Assembly (NCBI GenBank): GCA_028277345.1
Contig: JANQGM010000020.1
Span: forward strand, 110,325-174,324
Direction: 5' to 3'
DNA: 64,000 nt
From: Candidatus Bipolaricaulota bacterium
GTDB lineage: Bacteria > Bipolaricaulota > Bipolaricaulia > UBA7950 > UBA9294
Shown: piece after piece, positions 53,897-63,176 of the stretch
How positions within the stretch are numbered: position 1 is the first letter of the stretch
Layout: each line of letters starts with the position of its first letter
Made by a program: the position numbers and the translations under genes
Notes under the pieces: generated by a model
The model's database searches: none
Told to the model about the DNA's origin: nothing
Seen by the model: only the letters and a program-made list of their open reading frames with translations

Positions 53897-55732
53897 ATGC
53901 GTCAAGCGTTTCGTCACCTGGGTTTAGGAATTCTCATTCTGTTTATGGCGTTCATCGTCCAAGCCGACGAGGTCGTCCCAACGTGGACTCCTCCAACTCC
54001 AACCGAGGTCATAAGACGAATCTCAGGACTCTCATTCGATGCATTCATCGACGAGGCCCACCGTCTTCGTTTGCTTCAGTTTCCGTTGGGAATCTCGGCC
54101 TGGGGACTTTCTGATCTTGTAGGTGTACGAAACGATCGGCTCATCGGCCCGCTCGACCCAGCGCAGGCCGAAGAAACGGGCGATATCATCCTTGATTCGC
54201 TGCGTGACTTCGACCGTTCCACACTCTCCTTCGATCAGAGAATTGAAGCTGCCGTCGTTGACGAGATCTTCTCAGAAGGCGTCGGAACTCCCCCGTTTTG
54301 GAGTTCCCTATTGCCGGTTGGGAACAATTCCATCAGCGATCTCGACCGGATCCTCCAGAGTCGGCACCCCGTTCGTACGTTCGAAGATTTGGAAGATTAT
54401 GTCACTCGCTTATGGCAGATCGATGATCTCGTGGACCAATGGCTACGAGAGATCGATGAAGATGTCGTCGCGGGAATCCTGCCGTCTCAAAACACGTTGA
54501 TGCGATTGGCCTTCCAGTTGGAGGATCGCGTCCATCCCTATCGGGTGCTCGCGCATCCCTACTACGAATACGGCGTCGACAAGTTAGCGGAGTGGAAGGA
54601 TCGAGACAGTATCTCCAGGGAGGCGCGTGACGGGTTCCTTGCGAGTCTACGCGAAGTCATTGAAACATGTGCGATCCCCTCATTTGCCCGGCTTCAACAG
54701 CGGATCGAGCAACTGATGCTGGAGGCCTCGCCGGAGCACAACTGGATCCTTCACCCGGATTGGCAAACCTATTACAGAAGCGACCTACGAAAGAAACTAG
54801 GGACTGATCTGTCTGTCGAAGTCATTCACTCCCTGGCCCTACAAGACCTTGCGCGTATCGAGTCTGAAATCCGTTCATACAGCAAGCGAATCGATTCCTC
54901 GCAAATCGAAATGAAACACCTCAATCAGGAGCTGTGGTGGCAGCAGTATCATTGCACGCGCCAAGTCACATCAAATGCTTTGCTGGAAAGAGCCGAAATC
55001 CTCTATGATCTTGCCTTCGATCGCGCAGGTTCCCTGTTCCATCAACTGCCAACGGAGCCTCCCGTCTTTGAGATCGAGTCGGCTTCAAACCCCACGTATT
55101 GGCCAGAACCCTTCGATGCCTCCCGTCCCCCTCGATTCGTAATCTCCAAGGATGAGATGTTCGAGTGGAACGAGCTTCCTAATCTGCTTTATCACGAGGC
55201 GCTTCCCGGGCACCATTTACAGCATCACGTCGCGAGAAGCACATCGGTTCCCGTCCTGCAACAGCTGAACGGCTGGATTGGGTACACCGAAGGGTGGGCG
55301 ACCTATGCACAGTACTTGACCGCCGAGCAGGGATGGTATCGTAACGACACCTGTGGCCACCTCGACTATCTCCGATCCGAGTTCTTCATGCTGATGACGG
55401 TTATTCTGGAAACCGGACGCCTTGGCCTTGGATGGTCGGATGCGCAAACCGTGGATTTTCTGCGGCCTCGCATGCCCGGGGATCCCTGGGAGCTACTTCC
55501 CTTCCTGAACGAGTTCATCTATGAGCCTGTGCGCGTGACTCCTTATTTCATCGGCCGTTATCTTCTCGTTCAGCTGCGCGATCGAGCACAACGCGCGCTT
55601 GGTGCTGATTTTCGCCTCGCCGATTACCACCGAGCGGTTCTTGAACAGGGCAATGTACCGCTGAAGCTTCTCGAACCGATGGTCGACCACTACATTCGCG
55701 AAAAGGCATCGCGCCTGTTGGCGTCTCCCTAG
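53897..55732 (+). CDS. DUF885 putative metallopeptidase, exported
   Basis: 611-aa DUF885 protein. Signal peptide FRHLGLGILILFMAFIVQA-like at residues 5-22. The zinc-peptidase-like motif NLLYHEALPGHHLQHH (HExxxGHHxQ) lies near residue 440, followed by NGWIGYTEGWATYAQYL with a likely third ligand Glu. GAGGAGG precedes ATG 53897. It overlaps the convergent K+ channel gene by four bases. DUF885 proteins are usually predicted carboxypeptidase-like enzymes with no known substrate. Confidence 0.85.
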   Translation: MRQAFRHLGLGILILFMAFIVQADEVVPTWTPPTPTEVIRRISGLSFDAFIDEAHRLRLLQFPLGISAWGLSDLVGVRNDRLIGPLDPAQAEETGDIILDSLRDFDRSTLSFDQRIEAAVVDEIFSEGVGTPPFWSSLLPVGNNSISDLDRILQSRHPVRTFEDLEDYVTRLWQIDDLVDQWLREIDEDVVAGILPSQNTLMRLAFQLEDRVHPYRVLAHPYYEYGVDKLAEWKDRDSISREARDGFLASLREVIETCAIPSFARLQQRIEQLMLEASPEHNWILHPDWQTYYRSDLRKKLGTDLSVEVIHSLALQDLARIESEIRSYSKRIDSSQIEMKHLNQELWWQQYHCTRQVTSNALLERAEILYDLAFDRAGSLFHQLPTEPPVFEIESASNPTYWPEPFDASRPPRFVISKDEMFEWNELPNLLYHEALPGHHLQHHVARSTSVPVLQQLNGWIGYTEGWATYAQYLTAEQGWYRNDTCGHLDYLRSEFFMLMTVILETGRLGLGWSDAQTVDFLRPRMPGDPWELLPFLNEFIYEPVRVTPYFIGRYLLVQLRDRAQRALGADFRLADYHRAVLEQGNVPLKLLEPMVDHYIREKASRLLASP

Positions 55733-56235
55733 AGCTGGCTTGTCTGCTCCTCGTGCCGAGGCGCCTGCATCCACTGAAGGATAAGCGCGACGAGGATGCC
55801 CATGGAGATGTAACCGAGAATGGCTTGCGACCCGGCCAACAACCGAAGCCCCTCCGGTGGGCGAAGATCGCCGTACCCCAGCGTCGTCCACGTAATAAGG
55901 CTGAAATAGAGGCCCGAAGCGGTATCTTGCAACGCTCGTCCTGCTGCATCGATGACGCCCACGCTACGATAGATCAGGGCATAGATAAGGATGGTGTAGG
56001 CCTGAAGCCCGACATAGGCGAGTAGCCGTGGAAACGTCATCCGCGTCCGCATGGCCATCCAGACGATCATCATGGATGCTGCGAGAGCAAGCAAGATCAG
56101 CAAGATGGCGGCAGGCAGGATGGCAACGGCGCCCGATCGCGCCAACCCGCGCAGCACCCACAGAAGAACGAGGAAGAGGGTGAACCCGCCCCACCCCGCT
56201 GGGGCTACGCGACGTCTCTCAATCAGCCGTCTCAC
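55729..56235 (-). CDS. Two-TM potassium channel protein
   Basis: 168-aa protein with the K+ selectivity filter in YFSLITWTTLGYGDLRPPEG, flanked by TM helices (ILIYALIYRSVGVI before and ILGYISMGILVALILQWM after). Two more N-terminal helices come first. GTG 56235 is chosen, two bases after the lapA stop; an open frame extending to 56406 overlaps lapA and is rejected. Likely an inner-membrane K+ channel or a relative of the ion_trans_2 family. Confidence 0.82.
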   Translation of the reverse strand: MRRLIERRRVAPAGWGGFTLFLVLLWVLRGLARSGAVAILPAAILLILLALAASMMIVWMAMRTRMTFPRLLAYVGLQAYTILIYALIYRSVGVIDAAGRALQDTASGLYFSLITWTTLGYGDLRPPEGLRLLAGSQAILGYISMGILVALILQWMQAPRHEEQTSQL

Positions 56236-56237
56236 GG

Positions 56238-56495
56238 CTAGCTCTCGGTATCCGCTTCCGTTTGCTCCGGCGCGGCCGGTTGGACCGCAGCCGTCGCTTT
56301 CCGGCGGCGTCGCCACGGACGGCCAAGCAGGAATCCCGTCACCAAGCCGACCCCAAAGGCAGACAACAACATCAGCGTCAGCGATCCATTCAGTTCCCAG
56401 AACCACACCTTGAGGTTCACGACCGCCGTATTCTGCGCAATGGCCGTCACAAAAAGGACCAGCAAGACAATGATGACAACGCTTCGTACTCTCAT
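56238..56495 (-). CDS. LapA-domain (DUF1049) membrane protein
   Basis: 85-aa protein with two TM helices (VVIIVLLVLFVTAIAQNTAV and LTLMLLSAFGVGLVTGFLLG). NTAVVNLKVWFWELNGSL is the signature of the LapA/DUF1049 family. The basic cytoplasmic RPWRRRRK and an acidic tail follow. In E. coli LapA takes part in control of lipopolysaccharide assembly. A GAGGGGG site lies before ATG 56495. Confidence 0.85.
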   Translation of the reverse strand: MRVRSVVIIVLLVLFVTAIAQNTAVVNLKVWFWELNGSLTLMLLSAFGVGLVTGFLLGRPWRRRRKATAAVQPAAPEQTEADTES

Positions 56496-56573
56496 GATAG
56501 CCCCCTCACCCGCAGTCTGCCGGATTCGTGCCCCACTGACAAGCTTCGACCCTATCCCTAAGGCGATGTTCCG

Positions 56574-58259
56574 TCAATCGTTCTCGAACGATACCGTCGA
56601 ACACAACAGCGCAGCGCAACCCGGTTTGAGCAATCGAAGCCCACGGCTCGCATACTCAAGAATCGCAGTCGCGGATGATCCCGTTGGCGCCATGCGCTTC
56701 TTCATGGGTTTGCATTCAAGAATGCGCACGCCGGATCGGAGCCCTGCAGCGTCTCGCGCTCGCTGAATGGCCACGTCCAATCCACCCAGTTCGTCCACGA
56801 GACCGTGTTCCAACGCCTGCTGTCCCGTCCATACACGCCCTCCGCCCACGGCGTCCACGGCGTCCCGCGTCAGGCCGCGGCACTCGGAAACACGACTCAA
56901 GAATTGCTCATAGACCGTGGTGATCGAGGTCCACAGGGACGCCCTCTCCTCCTCTGTGAACGGCTCCGCCGCCGAATAGTAGCCCGCATGCTTCCCGCGC
57001 TTGAGAATCTCTCGATGGAAGAGGATCTTCTCGTAGAGGCCCGCATTGACGACCTTCCCGCTCAGAACGCCGATGGATCCGGTGATCGTTCCCGGCTGCG
57101 CCACGATCCTCGAGCCCGGCGTCGCCACATAGTAGCCTCCCGACGCGGCCACGCTTCCCATGGCGACGACGAGGGGCTTCACGTCGGCGACAGTCTTCAA
57201 CGCCGCGGCCATGGCTTCCGACGAGGTTGCCGAGCCGCCGCCTGAATCGACGTACACCACGACGGCGCCCACACGCTTGTTCTTGGCCAACGCACGCGCC
57301 TGATGAACGACGGTCAGGTCTCCCGCCCGCTCTGAGAACAAAAGGGGAACGCGGAACGGAACCTTGAATGGAGGCATCGCACTGCGCCCGTCGATGATGT
57401 CACCGGCAATGCGGAGGACGGCCACGCACTTGCCCGGCCGAGGCAATGCAGGTTTGAGTAGAGTTCGCTTTGCCGTCTTCAAGGTGGCCATACGAACGGG
57501 TTTTGACGAGTTCGAGAGATAGGCAGCAAGGTCCTCCTCGCCGACAACGGCATCGACCGCGCCCGCTTCGACAGCCATCTCCCCGTGATAAGGGCACCCG
57601 TCAATCAACGCTTCTGCTGCTTCAATGGAGATCGACCGGCCTTGGGCAATGGATTCGAGATGCTGCCGGTACATGTCGTCCATCAACCACGCCGCCATCT
57701 CTCGTGCCTGATCGGACATCGACGTCCGCATGAACAGATCCGCCGCCGTTTTGTACGGCGTGATTTGAACCAAGTCTCCCTCGATGCCCACCTTCGCCAG
57801 TGCATCCGCCAGGAAGTAATAGCGAGATTCCAAGCCAAAGGCCGCAACGGACCCCGCATGTTGAAGCAAGATCTCGTCCGCCGCTGTCGCCACGGTATAG
57901 GCAGCCATATCGTAATTGTGCGACCATACGATCACGCGCTTCCCCGATTCCCGAAGCTTGAAGAGGAGATCTCGAAGGCTCTGCAGCTGAGCCAAAGGAC
58001 CGTTCACGTTGTAGAGACGTAGGACAATGCCCGCGACCCGGGGATCGTTCCCGATGCGATCGAGTTGCTTGCCGAGAACGCGCAGGGTCAGGGGCCGCTT
58101 CTCGAACAGGCTACGCGGAAAGGGAGAGCGGGGCGGCGCCATCTCGGGAATGCCCTGCTCAATCGTTAGAACAATGTAGTCGGGACACGGCCTCACACGG
58201 CGAAACAGGTTGCCGAGACCTCGCACGAACGATCGAATCCCATAGATGATAAACGCCAT
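56574..58259 (-). CDS. sppA: Signal peptide peptidase SppA, long (67-kDa) type
   Basis: 561-aa membrane serine protease that digests cleaved signal peptides. Two tandem S49 domains are present. The catalytic Lys is K170 in TPYKTAADLFMRTSMSDQAR and the Ser is S373 in VAMGSVAASGGYYVATPGSR, in line with the E. coli Lys/Ser dyad. A short hydrophobic/basic N-terminus (MAFIIYGIRSFVRGLGNLFR) anchors it. GAGAGGAG precedes ATG 58259. There is no clear operon partner. Confidence 0.94.
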   Translation of the reverse strand: MAFIIYGIRSFVRGLGNLFRRVRPCPDYIVLTIEQGIPEMAPPRSPFPRSLFEKRPLTLRVLGKQLDRIGNDPRVAGIVLRLYNVNGPLAQLQSLRDLLFKLRESGKRVIVWSHNYDMAAYTVATAADEILLQHAGSVAAFGLESRYYFLADALAKVGIEGDLVQITPYKTAADLFMRTSMSDQAREMAAWLMDDMYRQHLESIAQGRSISIEAAEALIDGCPYHGEMAVEAGAVDAVVGEEDLAAYLSNSSKPVRMATLKTAKRTLLKPALPRPGKCVAVLRIAGDIIDGRSAMPPFKVPFRVPLLFSERAGDLTVVHQARALAKNKRVGAVVVYVDSGGGSATSSEAMAAALKTVADVKPLVVAMGSVAASGGYYVATPGSRIVAQPGTITGSIGVLSGKVVNAGLYEKILFHREILKRGKHAGYYSAAEPFTEEERASLWTSITTVYEQFLSRVSECRGLTRDAVDAVGGGRVWTGQQALEHGLVDELGGLDVAIQRARDAAGLRSGVRILECKPMKKRMAPTGSSATAILEYASRGLRLLKPGCAALLCSTVSFEND

Positions 58260-58299
58260 CTTTCACTCCTCTCGTTGCGAATGGATTCGCGCTGCTTTC

Positions 58300-59631
58300 C
58301 TATCTCGAATTCTTGGCAACGATATGTTGCGCCGCATAAATACCGGTGACCGCAGAGAACACGATGCCACGAGAGTGGCCTGACGCATCGCCTGCCACAT
58401 AGAAGCCGGGAAGGTCGGTTTCCATTCCATCCTTTACCATGTAGCGCGTGTCATAGAATTTGATCTCAGGCGCGTAGATCAACGTACTATCCGCCGCCAA
58501 GCCGGGAATGACGCGGTCCAGCCGTTCGATGGCCTCCAGCAGGTTCAACACGATGCGCTGGGGCAATGCCATCGAAATATCACCTGGCGTCACGGCGTCC
58601 AGAGTTGGATGGATGGGCAGCCTTCGAACGCGATCCCATGTGGACCGGCGCCCCTGCTGAAGATCCTTGAGCCGCTGGAGGATCGGCTTCCCGCCTCCGA
58701 TCGTTGTGGCCAGCTGTGCGACCGCGCGTCCATATTGCGTCGTGTCTTCGACGGGATCCGTCAGCTCGATGTGAACGAGCAGGGCGAAGTTCGTGTTGTC
58801 GGACTTTCGCACATTCTCCGCATGGCCGTTGACGAGGACGAAATCCTCGTGGTCTTCGCGCACGATGAACCCACGAGGGTTCGTGCAGAACGTCCTCACC
58901 ATATCATCGTGAGTCGACGTTCGAACGCGAAGCTTGGCATCGTACATGATCTTCTCGATGGACTCGTACAGCTCAGCCGGGAACTCAACGCGCACGCCGA
59001 TGTCAAGCGGGCCGAAGGCGGGGCCTACACCGAGAGAGCGCGCCTGTTCGCGCAGCCAGTAGGCGCCCACGCGCCCAGGCGCTGCGATGACATGGCGCGC
59101 ATGGACAGCCCCGTGGGCCGTGTCGAGGCAGAATCCCTCCTCTTCGGCGATGATCGCACCGACCTTCGTGTCCAAACGGAATTCGATGCCCCTATCGAGC
59201 AAGTCATGGTACAACGTGTCGATAACTTCGCGGATGGTGACGGTACCGATGTGCCGCTGCCGTCCTGCGATAAACTCAATGCCCGCTTGGGATGCCGATT
59301 GCTTGAGCGTAGCGAGGTCCTCAACGTTCTCGCCTGAGTACTGCGCCGGTGCTCCGCACCGCGTGAATTCAGCATCAACGCGTTCGATTAAGCCCTCCAA
59401 TTCCGTTGATGTGCATCCGATCGCATGGGGGTTCCCGCCGATCTTCGAGCTCAGGTTCAGCTTCCCGTCAGAGAACGTGCCCGCCCCACCGACGCCGGTT
59501 GTAATGCTTGTGCGCGTCTTGGGATCCAATCCGCCTTCGAGAACAACGACCTTGAGCGCCGATCGCGTCAACTCCAGGGCAGCGAAAAGGCCAGCCGAGC
59601 CGGCCCCAATAATGGCAACGTCATACCACAT
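58300..59631 (-). CDS. FAD-dependent dehydrogenase (NAD(P)/FAD oxidoreductase)
   Basis: 443-aa flavoprotein. It starts with a dinucleotide motif, DVAIIGAGSAGLFAALELTR, then GVGGAGTFSDGKLNLSSKIG, typical of a family of uncharacterised FAD-dependent dehydrogenases. The FAD is contacted again at the end by FYVAGDASGHSRGIVFSAVT. No signal peptide. AAGGA is upstream of ATG 59631. The substrate is not predictable; related proteins are often annotated as thiazole-synthase-like or geranylgeranyl-reductase-like. Confidence 0.85.
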   Translation of the reverse strand: MWYDVAIIGAGSAGLFAALELTRSALKVVVLEGGLDPKTRTSITTGVGGAGTFSDGKLNLSSKIGGNPHAIGCTSTELEGLIERVDAEFTRCGAPAQYSGENVEDLATLKQSASQAGIEFIAGRQRHIGTVTIREVIDTLYHDLLDRGIEFRLDTKVGAIIAEEEGFCLDTAHGAVHARHVIAAPGRVGAYWLREQARSLGVGPAFGPLDIGVRVEFPAELYESIEKIMYDAKLRVRTSTHDDMVRTFCTNPRGFIVREDHEDFVLVNGHAENVRKSDNTNFALLVHIELTDPVEDTTQYGRAVAQLATTIGGGKPILQRLKDLQQGRRSTWDRVRRLPIHPTLDAVTPGDISMALPQRIVLNLLEAIERLDRVIPGLAADSTLIYAPEIKFYDTRYMVKDGMETDLPGFYVAGDASGHSRGIVFSAVTGIYAAQHIVAKNSR

Positions 59632-59727
59632 AGAAAACCATCCTTCGTCCGAGAAAAATGCAAACCTTGAATCCTACTCAGCCATGGACAGAAAGCAAAT
59701 CCGTTTCATCCAAATAATGGGGTGAGG

Positions 59728-60192
59728 CTAACCCACCCGCTTAATCTCGGGAAGGTTGCGAAAATGAAGGATGAGCATGTCCAAGAGATCTTCAAGTTGA
59801 GACAACTTGGAATCCGAATAGCACTGAAGCAGTTCGAAGTCGCCTGTTTGGCTTTCCTCTGCCTCTGACAGTTCTCTCAGCTTCGTTCGTCCATGGGGAG
59901 TGATCTCAAGAGCAACGTACTTCCGATTCGACTCCGATCGCGTCCGCTTGACCCATCCGCGTTTCTCTAGGTTCTTTGCAATCACCGTCACTGTTGGGCG
60001 ATCGCTAAACAAGAGCCTGGCCAATTGGGATGGATTGAGTTCTCCGTACCGATCAAGCTGTAGCAGGGCATTGAATTGAGGAACCGTCATCCCAAATGCT
60101 GTCACGTGGTTGCGCCGGTACTGCTGGAACTGATGCATGATCTGTGCCATCTGCGTCAATGCGAACGGAGGATTCCTGCTTCCACGCTCCAT
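59728..60192 (-). CDS. MarR-family transcriptional regulator
   Basis: 154-aa repressor with a winged helix at residues 38-100 (LLQLDRYGELNPSQLARLLF, SDRPTVTVIAKNLEKRGWVK). GGAGG lies just before ATG 60192. It faces the esterase gene across a 131-bp gap containing two copies of an ATTCGAATTCTAACT repeat around the esterase promoter. It very likely represses itself and the esterase. A related repeat occurs in the promoter of the thiolase operon (63955-63983). Confidence 0.9.
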   Translation of the reverse strand: MERGSRNPPFALTQMAQIMHQFQQYRRNHVTAFGMTVPQFNALLQLDRYGELNPSQLARLLFSDRPTVTVIAKNLEKRGWVKRTRSESNRKYVALEITPHGRTKLRELSEAEESQTGDFELLQCYSDSKLSQLEDLLDMLILHFRNLPEIKRVG

Positions 60193-60208
60193 CTTGGCCT
60201 CCTTGGGC

Positions 60209-60264
60209 TTGAAATAATTCGAATTCTAACTATACTTGTTTCTAGCACGATTCGAATTCTAACT
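60209..60264 (+). promoter_or_regulatory. Esterase promoter with two MarR-type operators
   Basis: Plus-strand TTGAAA (60209-60214), 16-base spacer, TATACT (60231-60236). ATTCGAATTCTAACT is exactly repeated at 60217-60231 (in the spacer, with the palindrome AATTCGAATT) and 60250-60264 (just past the start point). The copies are 33 bp apart, three helical turns, so bound dimers would lie on one face and block the polymerase. Confidence 0.75.
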
Positions 60265-60323
60265 CTGCTGATCAACGACGTCCATTCAACGGGTCTCCCT
60301 CGTTCATTGCCAAAGGAGTCTTT

Positions 60324-61586
60324 ATGTTAAACAGTGAAACCATTGCCAGCCCGCGACTCAAACAGCTGTACAACACGCTGAAATCCGCCTCTTCAGGCGC
60401 TATTGATGCGTTTTGGAGCGAGATCGCCGCCACATCCACCCCACTCATTGAGCCTCTTCCTGACGCGGAAGATCGTTCGCTGGTCACGTTCCTCTGGCGA
60501 GATAAAGGCGATGCTGCCGACGTCCGGCTCATCAGCCTTATTACGGGATTGCAGAACAACGAGCTTCAACGCATCCCGGATACCGATATTTGGTTTCGTA
60601 GCGAAATCGTAGATCGTGACATTCGTGCGACCTACCAGTTCCATCCGATCAGCAAGGCCTCACCACCGAGTCCATCTAGACCTTTCGATTCACACATTCA
60701 CGATCCCCTGAATCCGAACACCTACACCTTTGAGAAGGATGATGAGGACCCCGAGGGGTTCGAACTGATCCGCTCCGTGCTCACCATGCCTGACGCACCT
60801 CTCCAGCCCTTCAACACGAGCGCGCCCTTGGATTCACATGGCTCCCTTCGGATGCACCGGTTGAAGAGCACGGTACTAGAGAACGAACGCCGCGTGTGGA
60901 TCTATACGCCCCATGGCTACGATCCTGAGGTGAAGGCCGGCTACCCCCTGCTGGTTGTGCTCGACGGCACAGCGTTTGCACGGATGTCTCCCTTGTGCGC
61001 CATCCTCGACAACCTGATCGCCGCAGGGCAGATCCCTCCCGTTATCGCCATCATGCCCTGCAGTCTCAGCATGACGATTCGATTTCAGGAATTGCTTCTG
61101 AACGACCAATTCAACGCCTTTCTTGTGCAGGAACTCATGCCATGGGCGCACTCTTCTCTGCATGTTTCTCGGGATCCCGACCATGTAGTGATGGTAGGCG
61201 CCAGCGCGGGAGGACTGGCTGCCGCCTATGCAGCGTTCGAACATCCCGATACCTTCGGCAACGTGCTTTCCCTGTCCGGCGCCTTCGGCTTCTCTCCCGG
61301 CTTTCTCTCGCCCGACTGGCAGGGGGAACATGAATGGCTGACTCGAAGGATCGCTCGATCCGATCGAAGGTCGGTTCGTTTCTACCTCTCCGTCGGCCGG
61401 TTGGAGACACAGTCGCTGCTTGACCCACGCGGCGGCCCCAACTTGGTCGTCGCCAATCGCCATCTGCGAACGATCCTCGAAATCAAGGGCTACGATCACT
61501 GGCTGCACGAATTCCCCGGAGGTCACGACATGATCAGCTGGCAAGGCGTTCTTCCCCACGGCCTTGTGAAACTGCTTGGAGGCTAG
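60324..61586 (+). CDS. Enterochelin esterase-like alpha/beta hydrolase
   Basis: 420-aa protein. Residues 1-110 look like the enterochelin esterase N-terminal domain (LVTFLWRDKGDAADVRLISL). Residues 185-415 are an esterase-D-type alpha/beta hydrolase. The nucleophile Ser lies in VVMVGASAGGLAAAYAAFEH (GxSxG), and a C-terminal His in FPGGHDMISW. No signal peptide. AAAGGAG precedes ATG 60324. Fes-type enzymes hydrolyse ferric siderophores, but no siderophore genes are nearby, so the ester substrate is open. Repressed by MarR by inference. Confidence 0.85.
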   Translation: MLNSETIASPRLKQLYNTLKSASSGAIDAFWSEIAATSTPLIEPLPDAEDRSLVTFLWRDKGDAADVRLISLITGLQNNELQRIPDTDIWFRSEIVDRDIRATYQFHPISKASPPSPSRPFDSHIHDPLNPNTYTFEKDDEDPEGFELIRSVLTMPDAPLQPFNTSAPLDSHGSLRMHRLKSTVLENERRVWIYTPHGYDPEVKAGYPLLVVLDGTAFARMSPLCAILDNLIAAGQIPPVIAIMPCSLSMTIRFQELLLNDQFNAFLVQELMPWAHSSLHVSRDPDHVVMVGASAGGLAAAYAAFEHPDTFGNVLSLSGAFGFSPGFLSPDWQGEHEWLTRRIARSDRRSVRFYLSVGRLETQSLLDPRGGPNLVVANRHLRTILEIKGYDHWLHEFPGGHDMISWQGVLPHGLVKLLGG

Positions 61587-61590
61587 ACGA

Positions 61591-61616
61591 CGGGCTGCAG
61601 CACCCGCTGCAGCCCG
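61591..61616 (+). terminator. Hairpin terminator after the esterase
   Basis: CGGGCTGCAGC, a 4-nt loop and GCTGCAGCCCG, an 11-bp perfect stem, then CTCGTTCATT. It is between convergent genes and is the strongest hairpin there. Confidence 0.6.
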
Positions 61617-61656
61617 CTCGTTCATTCAAAGCGATCGTTTGTCGCTCAAGCGACCC

Positions 61657-61995
61657 TTAGATGGGGTGAAATTGCAACCCTTGAATCGGCTTGTCTCCCG
61701 GCTCCCGCACCGTTCCGATCTCGGTCCGAATGCGCATGCCGAGTTTCGGATCGTCCGCCAGAAGATGGCCGGTCACTCGAATCCCATCGTCCAACTCTGC
61801 CATCGCCAACCGCAAGTATCGCGTCTCGTAGTCGATGGCCAAGGCGTAGACGTCGGTATAGGTGAGAACCTTCCCTTCGCCTCCAATGGCGACAGCCTCG
61901 AACGTTTCTTGGCGACAGTTCGGGCATACCGCGTGCTTCGGGTAGCTCACCGTTCCGCAAGACGTGCACTTCATTCCTAGAACTTGGTCGCTCAT
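61657..61995 (-). CDS. DUF35 OB-fold/zinc-ribbon protein
   Basis: 112-aa partner protein of thiolases. A zinc ribbon at the start (MKCTSCGTVSYPKHAVCPNC) is followed by an OB-fold (GEGKVLTYTDVYALAIDYET). ATG 61995 lies in TGATG with the thiolase stop; a GTG one codon earlier is closer to the GGGAGG site. In archaea such proteins bridge acetoacetyl-CoA thiolase and HMG-CoA synthase. Here the pairing with a thiolase-like gene is kept. Confidence 0.88.
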   Translation of the reverse strand: MSDQVLGMKCTSCGTVSYPKHAVCPNCRQETFEAVAIGGEGKVLTYTDVYALAIDYETRYLRLAMAELDDGIRVTGHLLADDPKLGMRIRTEIGTVREPGDKPIQGLQFHPI

Positions 61996-63176
61996 CACGC
62001 CTCCCTCTGCAGTACGCTTGCGACAACGTTATTGCCGAATCCGCCGAAATTGCAGGCATAGGCGACCACCGCATCCTTCACTTGGCGGGCATCGCACTCG
62101 CCGCGCAATTGCCAGACGAGTTCCACCAGTTGAGCAACGCCCGTTGCCCCAACCGGATGTCCCTTGGCTTTCAATCCTCCCGAGGGATTGATGGGCAAGG
62201 TTCCACTGAGCTTTGTTTCGCCACGCTCCAAGGCAAGATGCCCTTCGCCACGAGGGAAGAAGCCGGAGGCTTCCGATTCCGCGATCTCGAGGATCGTAAA
62301 GGCGTCGTGCAACTCCGCCACATCGACATCGGAAGGAGCAAGTCCCGCCCGGTCAAACGCCATCCCCGCCGCCAGTCGCACGGATTTGAGATCGGTCGGA
62401 TCTTCTCGTTCGTGAACCGTGTGGGTATCCGTCGCTTGGCCGATGCCGGCGACGCGTACCTTGGGGCCGCCCAGCTTGCCGGCGACAGCCTCTGAGACAA
62501 GTACGAGCGAAGCCGCTCCATCGGATACTGGGCAGCAATCGAACAAGTGCAGGGGCTCGGCAATCGGCGGGTTGTTCACCGCCGCTTCCGGCAGTGTCAG
62601 GATGCCGTCCATCGTCACCGTCTGCTGGATATGGGCGTAGGGATTCATGGCGCCATGCTCGTGATTCTTGATGGCCACCATCGCCAAGTGCTTGCGCTCC
62701 ACCCCAAATCGGTCCATGACCAGCCGCGTGAACATGCCGGCAAGCGAGGGGAGCGTCACACCGTAGATGTATTCGGCTTCAGGATGAGAGAGACTCGCCA
62801 CGAAGTCCGTGCCCTCAAGGCCATTGACAACGCGCATCCGCTCGACACCCGTGACCAAAACGACATCCGCCATGCCCGCAGCGATCGCCTGTACGCCCAC
62901 CTTAAAGGCCGATGCGCCGGAGGCCGGGCCGTTTTCGACGGATTCCGCCGTCGCGGGATAAAGGGCCAGCTGATCGACTAGCGCGCTTCCGAGGGCCGTT
63001 TGCTTGTTGACCCTCGCCGCGCCCATATTGGCCACCACGACGCCGTCAACGGGAATCTCTCCCAAATTCGCATGTTTCAATGCTGCGGTAGAGGCGCCGC
63101 TGGCAAGCTGCATCAGCGGCCATTCGGAGCGACCGAATCGCGTCATGCCGGCGCCGGCAATGTAGACAGGTTTCAT
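61995..63176 (-). CDS. Thiolase-family protein (SCP2/acetyl-CoA acetyltransferase type) lacking the nucleophilic Cys
   Basis: 393-aa thiolase-fold protein. The usual nucleophile motif ENACASG is replaced by VENGPASGASAFKVG, with Pro where the acyl-accepting Cys belongs. Other active-site pieces remain: ELHDAFTILEIAESEASG, GGLKAKGHPVGATGVAQLVE with the conserved His, and CNFGGFGNN at the end. It overlaps the GNAT gene stop (ATGA) and is coupled to DUF35. It may be a degenerate or non-thiolytic acyl-CoA-binding enzyme, or use another residue. Confidence 0.85.
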   Translation of the reverse strand: MKPVYIAGAGMTRFGRSEWPLMQLASGASTAALKHANLGEIPVDGVVVANMGAARVNKQTALGSALVDQLALYPATAESVENGPASGASAFKVGVQAIAAGMADVVLVTGVERMRVVNGLEGTDFVASLSHPEAEYIYGVTLPSLAGMFTRLVMDRFGVERKHLAMVAIKNHEHGAMNPYAHIQQTVTMDGILTLPEAAVNNPPIAEPLHLFDCCPVSDGAASLVLVSEAVAGKLGGPKVRVAGIGQATDTHTVHEREDPTDLKSVRLAAGMAFDRAGLAPSDVDVAELHDAFTILEIAESEASGFFPRGEGHLALERGETKLSGTLPINPSGGLKAKGHPVGATGVAQLVELVWQLRGECDARQVKDAVVAYACNFGGFGNNVVASVLQREA